From contig NZ_JAJBZT010000008.1 in the NCBI RefSeq assembly GCF_020564625.1, positions 62,001 to 126,000 of the forward strand: DNA of 64,000 nt, read 5' to 3'. Under the pieces are notes generated by a model. The model was given only the letters and a program-made list of their open reading frames with translations. It did not search any database and was not told the DNA's origin. This DNA is from Leeia speluncae (GTDB lineage: Bacteria; Pseudomonadota; Gammaproteobacteria; Burkholderiales; Leeiaceae). Shown here piece by piece: positions 35,338-44,916 of the stretch (position 1 is the first letter of the stretch; each line of letters starts with the position of its first letter). A program made the translations under genes and the position numbers.

Positions 35338-36114
35338 ATGAGTCTAGATTATCAAGTAAGGGGAAATGGCGAACCACTCGTATTGATTTCTGGTTTGGGT
35401 GGGCTAGCTGCTTTCTGGGATAAAACAGCTGAATATCTAGCTACTCAATACAAGGTGATTACATTTGATCACCCTGGTATGGGAAAAAGTAGCTTGGAAG
35501 GTAAGCCAACTATTTCCGGAATTGTCGACGCTGTTATTTCCATTCTTGATGAGTTAGACATTCAATCTGCTCATATTCTGGGTCACTCTACTGGCGGCAT
35601 TGTGACTCAGAATTTGGCACTCGATCATCCTGATCGAGTAAGGAAAATCATTTTAAGTAGCACTTGGGCAAAGCCAGATAAACGCTTTAAGGATTTTTTC
35701 GATTTAAGACAAATCATCCTGGAAAAGTCAGGAACAGAAGCGTATTCCACTTTTACCAAGCTAATTGGCTATACCCCTGCATGGTATGCAGAGCACTTAG
35801 CCCCTACTGAATTAATTGATTTTACAAAGGCAAACCAATCAATTGATGCAGTCATGATTAAAGACAGAATAGATATGCTGTTAAACAATAACAGAATTGA
35901 TGAAATAGGTTCATTAAATAATCCTGCGTTAATCATCGGCTCTTTAGATGATCAGATTGTTCCTTATTATCATTCCATTGAATTAAATTCTTTAATTAAG
36001 AATTCAAAAGTAATTGATGTGACAGGTGGGCATTTTGTTCCAAATGTATACCCATCTAAATATGCAGATATTGTTAAAGAATTTATAGGTTCAAATCATG
36101 AAAAAAACAATTAA
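35338..36114 (+). CDS. Alpha/beta hydrolase
   Basis: The 258-residue alpha/beta-hydrolase has the oxyanion segment SGLGGLAAFWD near residue 18, the nucleophile elbow LGHSTGGI with Ser84, an Asp in IIGSLDDQIVP and the catalytic His in VTGGHFVPNVYP near the C-terminus. Overall layout resembles 3-oxoadipate enol-lactonase and related C-C or lactone hydrolases, so a lactone, ester or vinylogous ketone intermediate is likely. Start ATG is 2 bp after the cupin stop and the 3' end overlaps the dehydrogenase gene by 17 bp, so translation is coupled. Confidence 0.87.
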   Translation: MSLDYQVRGNGEPLVLISGLGGLAAFWDKTAEYLATQYKVITFDHPGMGKSSLEGKPTISGIVDAVISILDELDIQSAHILGHSTGGIVTQNLALDHPDRVRKIILSSTWAKPDKRFKDFFDLRQIILEKSGTEAYSTFTKLIGYTPAWYAEHLAPTELIDFTKANQSIDAVMIKDRIDMLLNNNRIDEIGSLNNPALIIGSLDDQIVPYYHSIELNSLIKNSKVIDVTGGHFVPNVYPSKYADIVKEFIGSNHEKNN

Positions 36115-36895
36115 TAAAATTGTTATTTTGGGTTTAGGTGCGATTGGGCGAAAAGTCCTGAATACCCTAAAACAGACGAATAAAGATAATTTGCAAATTG
36201 CCGGGTTTGATCATCCTGCAAGGTCAGAGTCTCTATCGTTAGAGTTAGGCATCCCCACTTTTTCTAATGTCGATTCAATGTTGAATTGGCAACCGGATCT
36301 TGTCATTGAATGTGCAGGTCACCAAGTGGTGGCAGAGATTGTACCCCCTGTGTTGAACGCGGGAGTCGATGTCGTATTGGTTTCTGTGGGCGCACTCTCT
36401 GATCACCAACTATTTCAGAAAATAGATGAGGCAACACAGCATTCGGGTGCGGAATTAGTGCTTGTGTCTGGTGCGATTGGTGGCCTTGATGCCCTGAGAG
36501 CGGCAAGAAGTGCGGGTATTCATCGTGTGACCTATACCGGTCGTAAACCGCCACATGCATGGGTTGGCACACCGGCAGAAACACTTTTTGATCTAAATAT
36601 CATTTCGCAGCCTACTGAAATCTTTTCTGGTAATGCACTCGAATCTGCTCAGCAATATCCAAAAAATGCAAATGTAACCGCTGCAGTAGCAATGGCCGGA
36701 ATTGGGTTTGAAAAGACGTCGGTAAAAATGATTGCAGATCCAACAATCAATAAAAATGTTCATGAATTAACTGTGGTGGGTGAGTTTGGTGAATTCTCTA
36801 TTCGCTTGGAAAACAATCCATTACCTGAAAATCCAAAAACATCTTGGTTAGCCGCATTAAGTATTGAAGAAGTTGTTAAACAAAGAATTAGCTAA
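36098..36895 (+). CDS. L-aspartate dehydrogenase-type enzyme
   Basis: The 265-residue protein has an N-terminal NAD(P) Rossmann motif (LGLGAIGRKVL, about residues 11-21). The C-terminal part is the aspartate dehydrogenase domain with ANVTAAVAMAGIGF and catalytic His222 in KNVHELTVVGEFG. The family oxidatively deaminates L-aspartate to oxaloacetate through iminosuccinate, or runs in reverse; the archaeal/Thermotoga form feeds NAD synthesis. Here, inside a catabolic operon and with an aspartate ammonia-lyase gene 18 kb away under the same locus, a role in nitrogen removal from a dicarboxylic amino acid or imine intermediate is more likely. Substrate not proven. Confidence 0.85.
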   Translation: MKKTINKIVILGLGAIGRKVLNTLKQTNKDNLQIAGFDHPARSESLSLELGIPTFSNVDSMLNWQPDLVIECAGHQVVAEIVPPVLNAGVDVVLVSVGALSDHQLFQKIDEATQHSGAELVLVSGAIGGLDALRAARSAGIHRVTYTGRKPPHAWVGTPAETLFDLNIISQPTEIFSGNALESAQQYPKNANVTAAVAMAGIGFEKTSVKMIADPTINKNVHELTVVGEFGEFSIRLENNPLPENPKTSWLAALSIEEVVKQRIS

Positions 36896-36913
36896 ATTGG
36901 AGAATACACTATT

Positions 36914-37666
36914 ATGAAACTATCTAATAAAGTAGCGATTGTAACAGGTGCAGGTGCAGGTATTGGTGCATCCACAGCAGAGTTATTGGCAAGTGAAGGC
37001 GCAAAAGTAGTGGTTGCAGACCGTGACTTTAGCAATGCACAAGCAGTAGCAAATAAAATTGGCAGCCAAGCGATTGCCCTTGAAGTTGACGTATCTAGCG
37101 ATGCGAACATCCGCAAAATGGTCAGTGACACGATCGCTGCATTCGGCAAAGTAGATATTTTAGTGAATAACGCAGGTTTTGGATGTTTTGGCACGGTGGT
37201 TACGCTGGAAGAATCTGACTGGGATCGCCTAATGAATGTGAACTTAAAAGGCGTATTCTTGTGTTCAAAACATGTGGTACCTGAAATGGTTAAAAATGGT
37301 GGTGGTTCCATTATTAACTTAGCTTCTACTATTTCTGTTGTTGGCATTAAAGACCGTGCTGGTTATGTAGCCGCTAAAGGCGGTGTTGCTGCGCTAACTC
37401 GTGCAATGGCACTTGACCATGCAACAGATGGCATTCGCGTAAATAGCGTGGCGCCTGGTGTGATCGCTTCTAGTTACTACGACAAAATGTTCGAAACAGT
37501 TGAGAACCCAGAAGAATTCAAAAAAGGCCTAGCTGCGCGCTCGCCATTGAACAAAATGGGTGTGCCAAAAGATATCGCATCGATGATTTTATTCTTGGCA
37601 TCAGAAGACTCTTCTTTCGCAACCGGTGCAATGTTCACCATTGATGGTGGTTATACCGCTTGGTAA
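36914..37666 (+). CDS. Short-chain dehydrogenase/reductase
   Basis: This 250-residue classical SDR has the cofactor motif TGAGAGIGAS (residues 11-20), NNAG at about 85-88, and the catalytic Ser138, Tyr151 and Lys155 (YVAAK). The C-terminus FATGAMFTIDGGYTAW is typical. Asp36 after the second strand (VVVADRD) favours NAD over NADP. It should oxidise a secondary alcohol or reduce a ketone in the pathway. It follows the aspartate dehydrogenase by 18 bp. Confidence 0.9.
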   Translation: MKLSNKVAIVTGAGAGIGASTAELLASEGAKVVVADRDFSNAQAVANKIGSQAIALEVDVSSDANIRKMVSDTIAAFGKVDILVNNAGFGCFGTVVTLEESDWDRLMNVNLKGVFLCSKHVVPEMVKNGGGSIINLASTISVVGIKDRAGYVAAKGGVAALTRAMALDHATDGIRVNSVAPGVIASSYYDKMFETVENPEEFKKGLAARSPLNKMGVPKDIASMILFLASEDSSFATGAMFTIDGGYTAW

Positions 37667-37677
37667 AAGGTGCTGCC

Positions 37678-38259
37678 ATGATTCATGAGCTTAGAGAATA
37701 TACTATGCCCATTGAAAATTGGCCGGGCTACATTGATGCTTTTCAAAATGTAGCCCATCCAATTCGCGGGGATAATTTTGGTGCGTTTATTGGAAGCTGG
37801 TGCTCGCCTGCTACGGCGAGTATTCGTTTCTATCATCTATGGCAATTTGACTCTCTAAATGATAGAGCAGAAAAACGTGCTGCATTAGCTAAAATACCTG
37901 AGTGGACAAATACCTTTCTTCCGCTAGCTTGGAAAAATGTGAATAGCCAATTGGTGAGTATTCTGAATCCAGTAGAAGTACTTGCTTCAGAAGTGATGTC
38001 TTCTACAGGGCTATATTTGTACAAGATTCAAACTAAACTGGGTAAAGCAGGTAGTTTGACAAAGTTGTTGGCTGAAGATAGTAATTTTCGTCTAGCAACG
38101 ATTGGTCTTTGGACGTGTGAGTTTCCTGATCCTAATGCGGTGATTGTACTCAGTAAATCTCATACGCTGATGGATCGATTATCGGAGCATGAGGCAGGAT
38201 CAATTGTCCGTGATTACCAAGTGAATCAGTTAAAACCAGTGAATCAACCTACCTTATAA
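37678..38259 (+). CDS. NIPSNAP-family protein
   Basis: The 193-residue protein has two dimeric alpha/beta-barrel-like halves. The first begins IHELREYTMPIENWPGYIDAF and contains IRFYHLWQFDSLNDRAEKRAAL, the hallmark NIPSNAP pattern. NIPSNAP proteins are common in aromatic and heterocycle catabolic operons but their activity is usually unknown. ATG 37678 lies 11 bp after the SDR stop with AAAGG upstream. It is the fifth gene of the operon. Confidence 0.8.
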   Translation: MIHELREYTMPIENWPGYIDAFQNVAHPIRGDNFGAFIGSWCSPATASIRFYHLWQFDSLNDRAEKRAALAKIPEWTNTFLPLAWKNVNSQLVSILNPVEVLASEVMSSTGLYLYKIQTKLGKAGSLTKLLAEDSNFRLATIGLWTCEFPDPNAVIVLSKSHTLMDRLSEHEAGSIVRDYQVNQLKPVNQPTL

Positions 38260-38268
38260 GGAATTGAA

Positions 38269-39303
38269 ATGGCTTTTAAGCGTGTAGTAAATGTGGTTGG
38301 TGTCCATACTGGTGGCGAACGTAATGATGTGATCACTGGTGGGGTAATGGATGTGCCAGGTAAAAGCATTTTTGAAAAAATGCAGTATCTGCAACAGCAT
38401 CAAGATGACCTACGGAAGTTTTTATTGCAAGAGCCTCGCGGCTCTGTGACTCAGTGCGTTAACTTGGTGCTTCCACCATGCCATCCTGAAGCCGACGCAG
38501 GCTTTGTGATTATGGAGTCCGAGTTTTATGTGCCGATGTCTGGTAGCAATACGATTTGTACGGTCACTGCGTTACTAGAAACCGGCATGCTGCCAATGAC
38601 TGAGCCAGTAACAGAACTTACGCTTGAAGCACCTGGTGGTTTGGTTAGGGTGACGGCTGAGTGTAAAGACGGTAAGTGCATTAACGTCAAATTTGCGAAT
38701 GTTCCATGCTTTGTATTTGGTTTGGATAAACAAGTAGAAGTACCAGGCTTGGGAACGCTAACTGTTGATGTGGCTTATGGCGGGATGATTTATGTGCTTG
38801 CAGATGCGAAAGCGCTCGGCTTTAGTATTACGCCTGATGAAGCGGCCGATTTAGTTGATATTGGTGAGCGTATCAAAGCAGCCGCTGCAGAACAGTTACC
38901 TGCGGTACACCCTGAAAACCCTGAAATTCACACCATCAATCAGACCTTGTTTGCTGGTCCAATTGAACGTACTGCGACTGGTTTAACCTCTAAAAATGGG
39001 GTGGTTGTTTCTCCAGGCAGAATGGATCGCTCTCCATGTGGTACAGGTACGAGCGCAAGATTGGCCGTGTTGCATGCAAAAGGTCAAATCAAGGTAGGTG
39101 AGAAATTCTTACATCGTTCAATCATTGATACCGAGTTTACGGGTGAGATTTTATCTACTACAAAAGTAGGCAATACAGATGGAATTATCCCTGCAATTAC
39201 TGGTAGCGCTTGGATCACCGGTTATCACCAGTATGTTGTAGATTCCACCGATCCTCTTCCAACGGGTTACACTTTAAGTGATCTATGGAGAAAAAATAAG
39301 TAG
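38269..39303 (+). CDS. Proline-racemase-superfamily protein, Ser/Cys active site (first paralog)
   Basis: The 344-residue protein keeps the superfamily fold and the second catalytic motif DRSPCGTGTSAR with Cys257. The first motif, normally MCGH in racemases and epimerases, reads MSGSN (Ser91). Members with Ser or Thr at the first Cys cannot do two-base racemisation; some are trans-3-hydroxy-L-proline dehydratases. The His of the motif is also replaced here. It is therefore more likely a dehydratase or another one-base enzyme than a racemase. A paralog with the same change is at 51248. It is the last gene of the operon, followed by two hairpins. Confidence 0.85.
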   Translation: MAFKRVVNVVGVHTGGERNDVITGGVMDVPGKSIFEKMQYLQQHQDDLRKFLLQEPRGSVTQCVNLVLPPCHPEADAGFVIMESEFYVPMSGSNTICTVTALLETGMLPMTEPVTELTLEAPGGLVRVTAECKDGKCINVKFANVPCFVFGLDKQVEVPGLGTLTVDVAYGGMIYVLADAKALGFSITPDEAADLVDIGERIKAAAAEQLPAVHPENPEIHTINQTLFAGPIERTATGLTSKNGVVVSPGRMDRSPCGTGTSARLAVLHAKGQIKVGEKFLHRSIIDTEFTGEILSTTKVGNTDGIIPAITGSAWITGYHQYVVDSTDPLPTGYTLSDLWRKNK

Positions 39304-39315
39304 TAAGTTGGTCGC

Positions 39316-39369
39316 AATCACGAGGGGCGTGATTTTTATATGGAGAGGATTCATCCTCTCCATTTTTTT
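39316..39369 (+). terminator. Tandem terminators of the cupin-led operon
   Basis: A first hairpin AATCACG / CGTGATT (39316-39322, 39328-39334) has four further T after it. A second, perfect 10-bp stem (39340-39349, 39354-39363) with loop TTCA is followed by a seven-T run. The second overlaps the stop of the converging HAD gene. Confidence 0.9.
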
Positions 39370-39995
39370 ATGGTATGACCAACTGCCTCTAAATGTTCAC
39401 AAATGGTAATTTGTGAACCATATTTCTGTTTGGTAGCGTCATCTAAGTGAACACCAATGACTGCTACATTAGCGCTAAGACCTGCCTGTATGCCAGAAGG
39501 GCTATCTTCAATTAAAACCGCATCACTTGGCGCGCATTGGAAATGATCTAAAACAATTTCAATCAGCCTAGGTGATGGCTTCCAAACGCTATATTCAAAC
39601 GCACTAAAAAGCCGATCATCAAAGTAGGGGGCTAATCCTGTTGCTGCGAGTGAGGTGTGAATTTTCATTAAGGGCGCATTGGAGGCAATACAGATCGTGA
39701 CATCGTCAAGAGAGGAGAGTAGTGCTTGTGCGCCGGGCATAACGGTTAAGTGGCTCGCTAATCGTTTTTGTGTTTCTTCTCTGTAGACATAATCAAACGA
39801 CTCGGGCTGAAAGTCTGGTAGTTGTTGTTTGATAAATGCGTGGAAATCCGCTTGTGGCACGCCACGTAAAGCGGAATACACTTCATCATAAGAGAGTGCT
39901 AGACCTAGTTGGCTTAAGAGTTGGTGGGCGACTTGCGCTGAAATGCGCTCACTGTCTACTAATGTGCCATCCAAATCAAAAATAACTAATTTCAT
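39351..39995 (-). CDS. HAD-family phosphatase
   Basis: The 214-residue HAD hydrolase has motif I FDLDGTLVDSE at residues 5-15 (two Asp), motif II in ICIASNAPLMK, motif III Lys in the SVWKPSPRL segment and motif IV IEDSPSGIQAG. The helical cap between residues 15 and 80 fits the beta-phosphoglucomutase/phosphoglycolate phosphatase group. Substrate cannot be read from the sequence. It shares the minus strand with the aldehyde dehydrogenase, but a terminator lies between them, so it may have its own promoter. It may be incidental to the surrounding regulon. Confidence 0.85.
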   Translation of the reverse strand: MKLVIFDLDGTLVDSERISAQVAHQLLSQLGLALSYDEVYSALRGVPQADFHAFIKQQLPDFQPESFDYVYREETQKRLASHLTVMPGAQALLSSLDDVTICIASNAPLMKIHTSLAATGLAPYFDDRLFSAFEYSVWKPSPRLIEIVLDHFQCAPSDAVLIEDSPSGIQAGLSANVAVIGVHLDDATKQKYGSQITICEHLEAVGHTIKKWRG

Positions 39996-40018
39996 TTACT
40001 CACTCTTTAAATAAAAAA

Positions 40019-40043
40019 AGAGAACCTTTAAAAAAGGTTCTCT
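40019..40043 (-). terminator. Terminator of the aldehyde dehydrogenase gene
   Basis: On the minus strand an 11-bp stem (40043-40033 with 40029-40019) with a 3-nt loop is followed by a run of seven T. It separates the aldehyde dehydrogenase from the HAD gene. Confidence 0.88.
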
Positions 40044-40071
40044 AAACTAACGCAACCACGCTAGCAAAGTA

Positions 40072-41553
40072 TTAAATGGTGTGTGGTAAAGCTGGGGTTC
40101 TGGCACCAATCTTGATGAAAGTAGACTTCACTTCCATGAATTCTAAAATGCCATGTATGCCATTTTCACGACCAATACCACTATTTTTGAAACCACCGAA
40201 TGGCAATTGAGGCGCGGTTTCTAGGAAGGTGTTTACAAACACAGTGCCGCTGCGTAATGCTTGTGACACGGTAATTGCTTTATCAATATCTTTTGTCCAC
40301 AAGCCGTTGCCTAGGCCGTATTCAGTGTCGTTTGCTAACGCAATTGCTTCGTCGACCGTTTTGAATTTGGTCACTGTCAGCACTGGGCCAAAAATTTCTT
40401 CTCTAAATACACGCATTTCTGGTGAAACATTGGTGAAAATGGTCGGCTCAATGAAGTAACCCTTAGCGAATTCACCCATGGTTAATTGTTTACCGCCACA
40501 AACAAGCGTAGCGCCTTCATTTTTACCAATTTCAATGTATTCCAACACTTTAGCCATTTGTGCTTCGTGAATCATCGAACCGATATCTGCTTTTTCGTCT
40601 AGCGGTAAACCAACACGTACTTTCTCTGTGCGTTTTACCAACTCAACAATAAATGCATCAGCAACAGATTCTTCAATTAACAAACGAGTGCCAGCAACAC
40701 ATTCTTCACCTTGGTTTAAGATAAAACCAAGTAATACGCCATCAATGGCTGCATCAATATCTGCATCTGCAAAAACAACGTTAGCTGCTTTACCACCTAG
40801 TTCTAGACCCACTCTACGCACGTCTTTAGCGGCATGTTCTGCAATGCGCTTACCAACAGCGGTAGAGCCAGTGAAAGAAACCATATCAACATCTTTATGG
40901 GTGGTTAGTGCTTCGCCAACCACGCTGCCATGACCTGTCACTACGTTGATTAAACCAGCTGGCACACCTGCTTCTGCGGCTAGTTTTGCCACTTCAAACG
41001 TAGTACCTGCGGTTAATTCAGAAGGCTTGATAACGGTTGCACAACCAGCGGCTAGTGCGTATGGTAATTTTTGGAATAGGGTAACAAGTGGGAAGTTCCA
41101 TGGTGTAATCATTCCCACAACGCCTTTTGGTTCGTGTGTCACGATACCAAAAGCAGAAGCGCCTAGGTTGTTATAAGCGCTACCAGGAATTTCTGCAGAA
41201 ATCGCTGCCGCATAACGGGTTAGTTCTGCAGCCCATAATACTTCTGCACGGGCCTGATTAATGGTTTTGCCTACTTCTTCCGCTTCAATGATGGCTAGCT
41301 TTTCAACATCGCGTTGTAAAAGGTCGGCCAGTTTGTTTAATACCTTTGCTTTGTTCAAGCTTGGTGTATTTACCCATTCTTTGGCTTCAAAAGCGGCACG
41401 AGCAGCAGCAACAGCTTTGTTCACATCATCTACGCTACCTGCTGGGAATGCTGCTAATAGTTCTCCATGAGCTGGCGATGTACGTTGAATAAATTCATCT
41501 GAATTGGATTGAACAGATTGGCCATTAATCCATTGCATGTATGAGCGAACCAC
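40072..41553 (-). CDS. NAD-dependent aldehyde dehydrogenase
   Basis: The 493-residue ALDH-superfamily enzyme has Asn153 (TPWNFP), general base Glu251 (LELGG) and nucleophile Cys285 (NQGEECVAGTR). The closest layout is betaine-aldehyde/aminobutyraldehyde dehydrogenases, but that does not fix the substrate. The GTG start is supported by an AGAGGTGAG Shine-Dalgarno; an internal ATG at residue 6 is possible. A LacI-type operator sits 14 bp upstream of the start codon, placing it in the regulon. It probably oxidises an aldehyde made by the GMC oxidoreductase encoded at 48913 (inference). Confidence 0.92.
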   Translation of the reverse strand: MVRSYMQWINGQSVQSNSDEFIQRTSPAHGELLAAFPAGSVDDVNKAVAAARAAFEAKEWVNTPSLNKAKVLNKLADLLQRDVEKLAIIEAEEVGKTINQARAEVLWAAELTRYAAAISAEIPGSAYNNLGASAFGIVTHEPKGVVGMITPWNFPLVTLFQKLPYALAAGCATVIKPSELTAGTTFEVAKLAAEAGVPAGLINVVTGHGSVVGEALTTHKDVDMVSFTGSTAVGKRIAEHAAKDVRRVGLELGGKAANVVFADADIDAAIDGVLLGFILNQGEECVAGTRLLIEESVADAFIVELVKRTEKVRVGLPLDEKADIGSMIHEAQMAKVLEYIEIGKNEGATLVCGGKQLTMGEFAKGYFIEPTIFTNVSPEMRVFREEIFGPVLTVTKFKTVDEAIALANDTEYGLGNGLWTKDIDKAITVSQALRSGTVFVNTFLETAPQLPFGGFKNSGIGRENGIHGILEFMEVKSTFIKIGARTPALPHTI

Positions 41554-41566
41554 TTTCTCACCTCTA

Positions 41567-41580
41567 TGTAATCGTTTACA
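41567..41580. promoter_or_regulatory. LacI-family operator 3 (aldehyde dehydrogenase / repressor gene)
   Basis: TGTAATCGTTTACA lies 14 bp upstream of the aldehyde dehydrogenase start on the minus strand. It is also within the shared intergenic region of the LacI-type repressor gene, so it may give autoregulation. Confidence 0.8.
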
Positions 41581-41733
41581 AAATTAGATAATGTATAAAT
41601 TTGACAAAGAAGTCAATGGGGCTAGCGTAGTCTGGCTAAAATTAATAAACTAGCTAAAATCAAGGCTTACAAGTGCATTGCACTTCAACAACAAAGTAAA
41701 AGTGCCATTTTCAAAGGGTTTGGAAGGGATTTT

Positions 41734-42750
41734 GTGAAAAAAATAAGAGCAACTGTGTTGGATGTTGCAAATGCTGCCGGTGTTTCTGTCGCGACCGTTT
41801 CTAGAGCATTTAATAAGCCAGAAGCAGTAAAGGAAGATGTCAGAAACAAAGTCATTGAAATTGCTCGTTCTCTTGGATACTCCCCAAACCCTGCGGCAAA
41901 AGCGTTACGCTTAAATAAAACGAATATTTTAGCTGCTGTCATCCCTACGCTAGATTACGCGATTTATGCGCAAATGATTAACAGCTTTCAGCAGGTGATT
42001 AACGATTCTGGCTATACAGTACTTCTGCTAACGGTTGGGTTTGATAATAACAATATCTATGAGCGTGTGAAGTCTGTTGTTGAACGTGGCGCAGAAGGGG
42101 TTCTGATCGTCGGTAAAATTTACGATCAAAAGTTGCGAGACTTTTTAAAAGAAAAAAATATTCCAGTCGTTTGTACTTACTCCTATGAAGAGGATCCCGA
42201 TTTTGCATTTATTGGCTATGATAACTATGCCATTACTTGCAATATCGTCAATTATCTCTCTGATCTTGGCCACAAGAGAATCGCCATGGTGGCTGGTCCA
42301 TCTAAGGGTAATGATCGTCAACAGGCAAGGATTCGCGCTTACAAAGAAACCATGGAAAGCCATGGCCTTGCAGATCATCTATTAATTTTTGAATCCACTG
42401 GCGGTTTTGCTGTGAATTTTGGTGCAGAGGTTTTGCACAAAGTAACGTCTGAATATCCAGAGACCACGGCATTAATTTGTAACAGTGATATTTTTGCCTT
42501 TGGTGTATTAAGCGAAGCAAAAAATATGGGTATTCCTGTGCCTGAACGGTTAACCGTGATTGGTCACGATGACATGGAAATCGCCAGATTGATACAACCT
42601 CCGCTCACTACTGTATCTATGCCGGTCAATGAAATGGGCAAACAGGCAGCACAGTCCCTGTTAGGTGCTTTGGCGGATGGCAATCCAGTTTTTGGCCTGA
42701 AACTAGATAGTAAACTAGTTGTACGAGAGTCATCTGGCAAGCCGCAATAG
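41734..42750 (+). CDS. LacI-family transcriptional repressor
   Basis: The 338-residue protein starts with the LacI helix-turn-helix (TVLDVANAAGVSVATVSRAFNKPEAV, about residues 6-31) and the hinge helix PNPAAKALRLNKT. The periplasmic-binding-like effector domain follows (about 60-335). The GTG start has GGAAGGG upstream. The hinge segment with A-KALR fits operators with a central CG, as in the seven sites TGTAAnCGnTTACA found around it from 34.7 to 50.7 kb. It is therefore the obvious local repressor of the regulon. The inducer is unknown. A hairpin terminator follows. Confidence 0.92.
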   Translation: MKKIRATVLDVANAAGVSVATVSRAFNKPEAVKEDVRNKVIEIARSLGYSPNPAAKALRLNKTNILAAVIPTLDYAIYAQMINSFQQVINDSGYTVLLLTVGFDNNNIYERVKSVVERGAEGVLIVGKIYDQKLRDFLKEKNIPVVCTYSYEEDPDFAFIGYDNYAITCNIVNYLSDLGHKRIAMVAGPSKGNDRQQARIRAYKETMESHGLADHLLIFESTGGFAVNFGAEVLHKVTSEYPETTALICNSDIFAFGVLSEAKNMGIPVPERLTVIGHDDMEIARLIQPPLTTVSMPVNEMGKQAAQSLLGALADGNPVFGLKLDSKLVVRESSGKPQ

Positions 42751-42775
42751 AGACTTCTCATTTAAGTGAGTTTTG

Positions 42776-42803
42776 AAGGCTGCCATTCGGGTAGCCTTTT
42801 TCT
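42776..42803 (+). terminator. Rho-independent terminator after the repressor gene
   Basis: AAGGCTGCC pairs with GGTAGCCTT (42776-42784, 42790-42798; one G-T wobble), loop ATTCG, followed by a T-rich tail. Confidence 0.85.
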
Positions 42804-42887
42804 TTTTGATTTCCCGCTATCTACATAAACACAGCCTTAGTGAGAATAGAAGATACGCTTTGCTCACATCTCTCTTGTATAAATAAA

Positions 42888-42901
42888 TGTAAACGATTAC
42901 A
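42888..42901. promoter_or_regulatory. LacI-family operator 4 (chemoreceptor operon)
   Basis: TGTAAACGATTACA lies 24 bp before the chemoreceptor ATG and directly downstream of TATAAAT (42878-42884), a plausible -10 box. Confidence 0.8.
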
Positions 42902-42925
42902 TTATAAAAAAGAGGAGATGAACTT

Positions 42926-44914
42926 ATGTTTAGTCTAAAAGCAAAGCTAACACTGACAGTCGGCATGATTGCCGTCGTGAGTTTAATAGCCAGTAACTTC
43001 ATCATGATGACGCGGGTAACGGAGGTCGTTTCGACGACCAAGCTTGATGGTGCGATTAAACTTGCCCAAGTCGAGGCGGGCAAACTAACGTCTCAAATCT
43101 CAACCTATCTTGAAAGTACTAAAACATTAGCCAACCAAATGACTGCGCTTAAGCAGAATAATGCAACGATTGATCGTAGTATTCTGGATATCTTGATAAA
43201 AGAAGAATTGGCTAAAAACCCAGCCACGTTAGGGTATTCCAATGTATGGGAAGCTAATGCATTAGACGGCAATGATGAGTCGTTTAAAAATACCGAAGGG
43301 TATGATGATTCTGGACGGTTTGTTCCTTATTGGTACCGATCTGGGCAGGAACTCAAAAGAGTGGTGAATCCAGATTACAGCAATCCAAACAATAATTTAT
43401 GGTACACCACCCCGCTAAATAGTCAAAAAAATACGTTGCTTAACCCTTATTTTGGACCTATTGATGGCAAGCAGGTCCAAATGACCTCCTTTATGTCGCC
43501 AATCGTTGTTAATGGGAAGTCTCTAGGGGTGGTGAGTGTTGACATTAAGCTAACAGAGATTCAAGACGAACTAAAAAAAGTGCGTTTGTATGATTCGAAG
43601 CAACTTAGCTTAATTTCAAATGAACTGATTTATATCGCCTCGCCAGATGATAGTCAGCTAGGGAAAGCATTTAAAAATACAGATGCTCAGGTACTTAGTG
43701 CGATTAAAAATGGCCAACTCTACCACTATATAGATAACGAAGACTTTGTTCATATTTACCAGCCGATTGTGCTGGAAGGTGCAAAACCGTGGACACTGGA
43801 AGTCGTTGTTCCAAAAAGTAAAATCTTGGCCGGAATCAGTGAATTAAAGATTTATGCGTTGGTAATTTCTATTATCACTGTGCTGGTCATTGTTTTTCTT
43901 GTTCATTTATCCATTGCAAAGCAGTTAGTTCCGCTTCGAGAGCTGGGGGTGTCTATCCATAACTTGGCGAGTGATGAAGGGGATTTAACCAGAAAAATTG
44001 ATACAAAATCTTCTCCTGAAATTAACTTTATCTCCGATGGTTTTAATCTTTTTTGCGAAAAAATTAAGATGATCGTGAAAGACATTGATTATCAGTCTGG
44101 AGAGATTGAATCAATTGATAAAGAGTTAAAGCAAAAAATCAATGAGGTTGAATTTAGATCTAAACAGCAGAATGAACTTTCCAAAGAAATTTTAGGTTCG
44201 CTAAGTAACTTAAATGCATCTATGGACAAGCTCTCTAGCGGCATATCGATTGTGGATGAAGTCATTGATGAAACTAAAGAAAAGACAAACAGTAGTTTGC
44301 TAACAATTGATGGCATTGCAGGTGAAGTAGAGAACATCAATAGCATTGTTTCTAGCCTCAATCATGTCATGACAGAGTTAGATAGCCGAGCGCAAAAGAT
44401 TGGCGACATTATTGTTGTGATTAAAGCGGTTGCAGAACAAACCAATCTACTTGCATTAAACGCTGCGATTGAAGCGGCGCGTGCGGGGGAGCAAGGCAGA
44501 GGCTTTGCCGTGGTGGCAGATGAGGTCAGAAAACTGGCAGAAAGAACCGCAGATGCAACCGTAGAAATTTCTCAGATGGTAAGCAGCATTCAGAAAGACT
44601 CTTCTAATGCGACGGCAAACGTCAAGAATGTCGTCTCTATTATGAATCAGACAGCCGTTAAAACGCAGACCGCAAAAACAGAAATCAATGCCATTCATGT
44701 GGTGGTGAATCAATTAGATGATGAGTCCAAAGGCATGAAAGATTCCATTGATGCGCAACGGTTAGTTGGTAATGAGATGGAAAATAAGGCCGGCAATGTG
44801 TCGAATTTATCTGTAGAGAACTATACGTTTGTCAAAAATGCGGTAAACAAGGTTGAAGAGATTGACGGTAAGTTAGAAGACTTACTCAGAAACATAAGAA
44901 AGTTTAAGGTTTAA
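42926..44914 (+). CDS. Methyl-accepting chemotaxis protein with dCACHE sensor
   Basis: The 662-residue chemoreceptor has TM1 (about 8-28), a large periplasmic dCACHE-type domain (about 35-305, with WYTTPLN and VVSVDIKL segments), TM2 (about 311-332), a HAMP region and a cytoplasmic coiled coil. The signalling tip reads [37 protein letters not shown] in order over about residues 500-540. There is no C-terminal tethering pentapeptide. The sensor lacks the Arg before Trp-Tyr that marks amino-acid-binding dCACHE domains, so the ligand may not be an ordinary amino acid. It heads an operon with an MFS transporter and LrgAB under operator 4. Confidence 0.93.
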   Translation: MFSLKAKLTLTVGMIAVVSLIASNFIMMTRVTEVVSTTKLDGAIKLAQVEAGKLTSQISTYLESTKTLANQMTALKQNNATIDRSILDILIKEELAKNPATLGYSNVWEANALDGNDESFKNTEGYDDSGRFVPYWYRSGQELKRVVNPDYSNPNNNLWYTTPLNSQKNTLLNPYFGPIDGKQVQMTSFMSPIVVNGKSLGVVSVDIKLTEIQDELKKVRLYDSKQLSLISNELIYIASPDDSQLGKAFKNTDAQVLSAIKNGQLYHYIDNEDFVHIYQPIVLEGAKPWTLEVVVPKSKILAGISELKIYALVISIITVLVIVFLVHLSIAKQLVPLRELGVSIHNLASDEGDLTRKIDTKSSPEINFISDGFNLFCEKIKMIVKDIDYQSGEIESIDKELKQKINEVEFRSKQQNELSKEILGSLSNLNASMDKLSSGISIVDEVIDETKEKTNSSLLTIDGIAGEVENINSIVSSLNHVMTELDSRAQKIGDIIVVIKAVAEQTNLLALNAAIEAARAGEQGRGFAVVADEVRKLAERTADATVEISQMVSSIQKDSSNATANVKNVVSIMNQTAVKTQTAKTEINAIHVVVNQLDDESKGMKDSIDAQRLVGNEMENKAGNVSNLSVENYTFVKNAVNKVEEIDGKLEDLLRNIRKFKV

Positions 44915-44916
44915 GC

